DNA from: Chrysochromulina parva
Taxonomy: Eukaryota; Haptophyta; Prymnesiales; Chrysochromulinaceae
Direction: 5' to 3'
NCBI GenBank assembly: GCA_002887195.1
Contig: PJAB01001330.1
Coordinates: 1 to 15,367 of the forward strand
DNA: 15,367 bases
Part shown: positions 14,539 to 15,367 of the stretch, one piece after another
How positions within the stretch are numbered: the stretch's first letter is position 1
Layout of the letters: every line of letters begins with the position of its first letter
Translations under genes and position numbers: made by a program
The notes under the pieces: generated by a model
What the model was told of the DNA's origin: nothing
Database searches by the model: none
What the model saw: only the letters and a program-made list of their open reading frames with translations

Positions 14539-15367
14539 TCAAGACCTGTAGACCCTGCATGCTTTGTCGACCGACGCGCGGCAGAGCGGGCAGGGCTGGG
14601 CGCTTCGAAGGAGTAGCTCGGAGCAGGGGCCGCACACGCACAGGTGGCCACAAGGGATGAGTGCGTGGGTGCGCTCCGCATGCAAGCAGACCGCACACTC
14701 GTCTAGGGCAGGTAGACCGGTAGCTGGTCCGTCAGGAAGAGTGAGCCGTCCGGAAGCGGTAGGCGCGGAAATGGCGGGCGCGGCCCCCTCCGCGGAAGCC
14801 CCGGCCAGTACTGCTGAGCCTCGTCCACCGCGCCCCCCGCGCCCACCACGTCCCCCGCGCCCACCACGTCCGCCACGTCCGCCAGGGTGGCCAAGCAGCA
14901 GCTCGTTCGCACCGGCTAGGTCTTCGGCCACAGCTGTTGGCGTCGGCCCAGTGAGCGGGGAGGGATGGACAACCGGCGTGACCCAATCTGGGGGGGCGTG
15001 ATCCAATCTGGGGGGAGGAGATCCAATTTGGGGGGGCGTGACCCAATCTGGGGGGGCGCTGACCACAGTCGCTGCCTGCATCGTCGTCATCTTCAGTTCC
15101 GCCAGTGCTTGCTGCTGCTGTTGCTGCACCGCCAGCGAAGCCGGCTGCTGCAGTACCTGTTCTGCAACGCCGCTGCAACTCCACCAGTGCTGCTGCTCTG
15201 CAACGCCATTGCGGCCAGCAAGTGCCGCTGCTGCCCCATCACTCAAAAAGACCATCTCCCGCCCGCCGGAGATGTGGAGGGCTGTGGGGAAGTGCGTTTG
15301 GCGCCCGAAAAAGGCCTTGGGTCCACCCGCGGCGCCGATCTGCTCCTTGTACAGCGAGCCGCCTGGC
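14539..15367 (-). CDS. C3HC4 RING-finger protein with RGG-like repeats, 5' end beyond window
   Basis: Probable E3 ubiquitin ligase. The minus frame is open from the right edge to TGA at 14539; the first ATG inside is at 15255, but 37 preceding codons are also open (GSLYKEQIG, FFGRQTHFPTALHISGG), so the start lies outside. Order: unrecognised N-terminal segment, Ala/Gln-rich stretch (VQQQQQQALAELK), a PP(D/Q/R)-containing region coded by a 20-bp DNA repeat, six or seven GGR repeats, a Pro/Ala/Ser linker, and a C-terminal RING (ECAVCLHAERTHALIPCGH, CVCGPCSELL, CPLCRASVDK) ending VYRS. A C-terminal RING of this compact type occurs in IAP, MUL1 and LOG2-like ligases. GGR repeats can bind RNA, but that role here is only a possibility. 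Confidence 0.75.
   Translation of the reverse strand, partial: PGGSLYKEQIGAAGGPKAFFGRQTHFPTALHISGGREMVFLSDGAAAALAGRNGVAEQQHWWSCSGVAEQVLQQPASLAVQQQQQQALAELKMTTMQAATVVSAPPDWVTPPQIGSPPPRLDHAPPDWVTPVVHPSPLTGPTPTAVAEDLAGANELLLGHPGGRGGRGGRGGRGGRGGRGGRGSAVLAGASAEGAAPAISAPTASGRLTLPDGPATGLPALDECAVCLHAERTHALIPCGHLCVCGPCSELLLRSAQPCPLCRASVDKACRVYRS
14822..14884 (-). repeat. GGR-coding tandem repeat
   Basis: Imperfect 9-bp units (plus strand CCACCGCGC, CCACCACGTCC variants) coding repeated Gly-Gly-Arg in the RING-protein gene. Confidence 0.8.
14976..15055. repeat. Four 20-bp tandem units with G6 runs
   Basis: Units of form GCGTGACCCAATCTGGGGGG start at 14976, 14996, 15016 and 15036. The period is not a multiple of three, so the minus frame is read in rotating registers and still has no stop. 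On the minus strand each unit reads as a C-run followed by (C)AGATTGG, resembling a 3' splice site. Confidence 0.88.

Overview
This is nuclear DNA of a eukaryote. It is GC-rich, its genes are interrupted by GT-AG introns, translation starts at ATG, and no bacterial-type operons or ribosome binding sites are visible. The gene set (LRRC49-type tubulin polyglutamylase subunit, USP39/Sad1 splicing factor, RING1-type Polycomb E3, cyclophilin, F-box/SPRY, J-protein, glutathione S-transferase) and the compact, low-complexity introns suggest a unicellular protist, probably a flagellated microalga. A haptophyte-like alga is my best guess, but it is only an inference.

Layout: (-) LRRC49-like gene, running off the left edge (103-2232); (-) membrane-anchored putative esterase (2483-3801); a short divergent promoter region with a 15-bp inverted repeat; (+) USP39/Sad1 pseudo-deubiquitinase (3991-5778), the only plus-strand gene; a convergent intergenic region; (-) RING1-like Polycomb E3 (6314-7798); (-) cyclophilin-like membrane protein (8153-9427); (-) F-box/SPRY protein (9557-11146); (-) J-domain membrane protein (11490-12173); (-) GST with CPYC motif (12283-14120); (-) RING-finger protein cut by the right edge (14539-15367). 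The genes do not form an obvious pathway.

The most striking content is in the introns. Nearly all are built from degenerate 10-12-bp tandem units with a TGATTGC/TGAGTGC core, always in the sense orientation of the host gene, on either strand. In seven cases the intron is associated with a direct repeat of neighbouring exon sequence. In most of these the last 14-50 nt of the intron copy the last 14-50 nt of the upstream exon, so that both copies end exactly at a splice junction. The copies range from 41/41 identical to strongly decayed, as expected for ongoing intron birth by duplication or insertion. One similar unit lies in antisense orientation inside a coding exon and leaves the reading frame open. 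Two USP39 introns share an identical 26-nt 3' module, and a third copy inside intron 1 has an inactivated acceptor. I regard this exon-copy/repeat intron system as the candidate undescribed phenomenon of the window.
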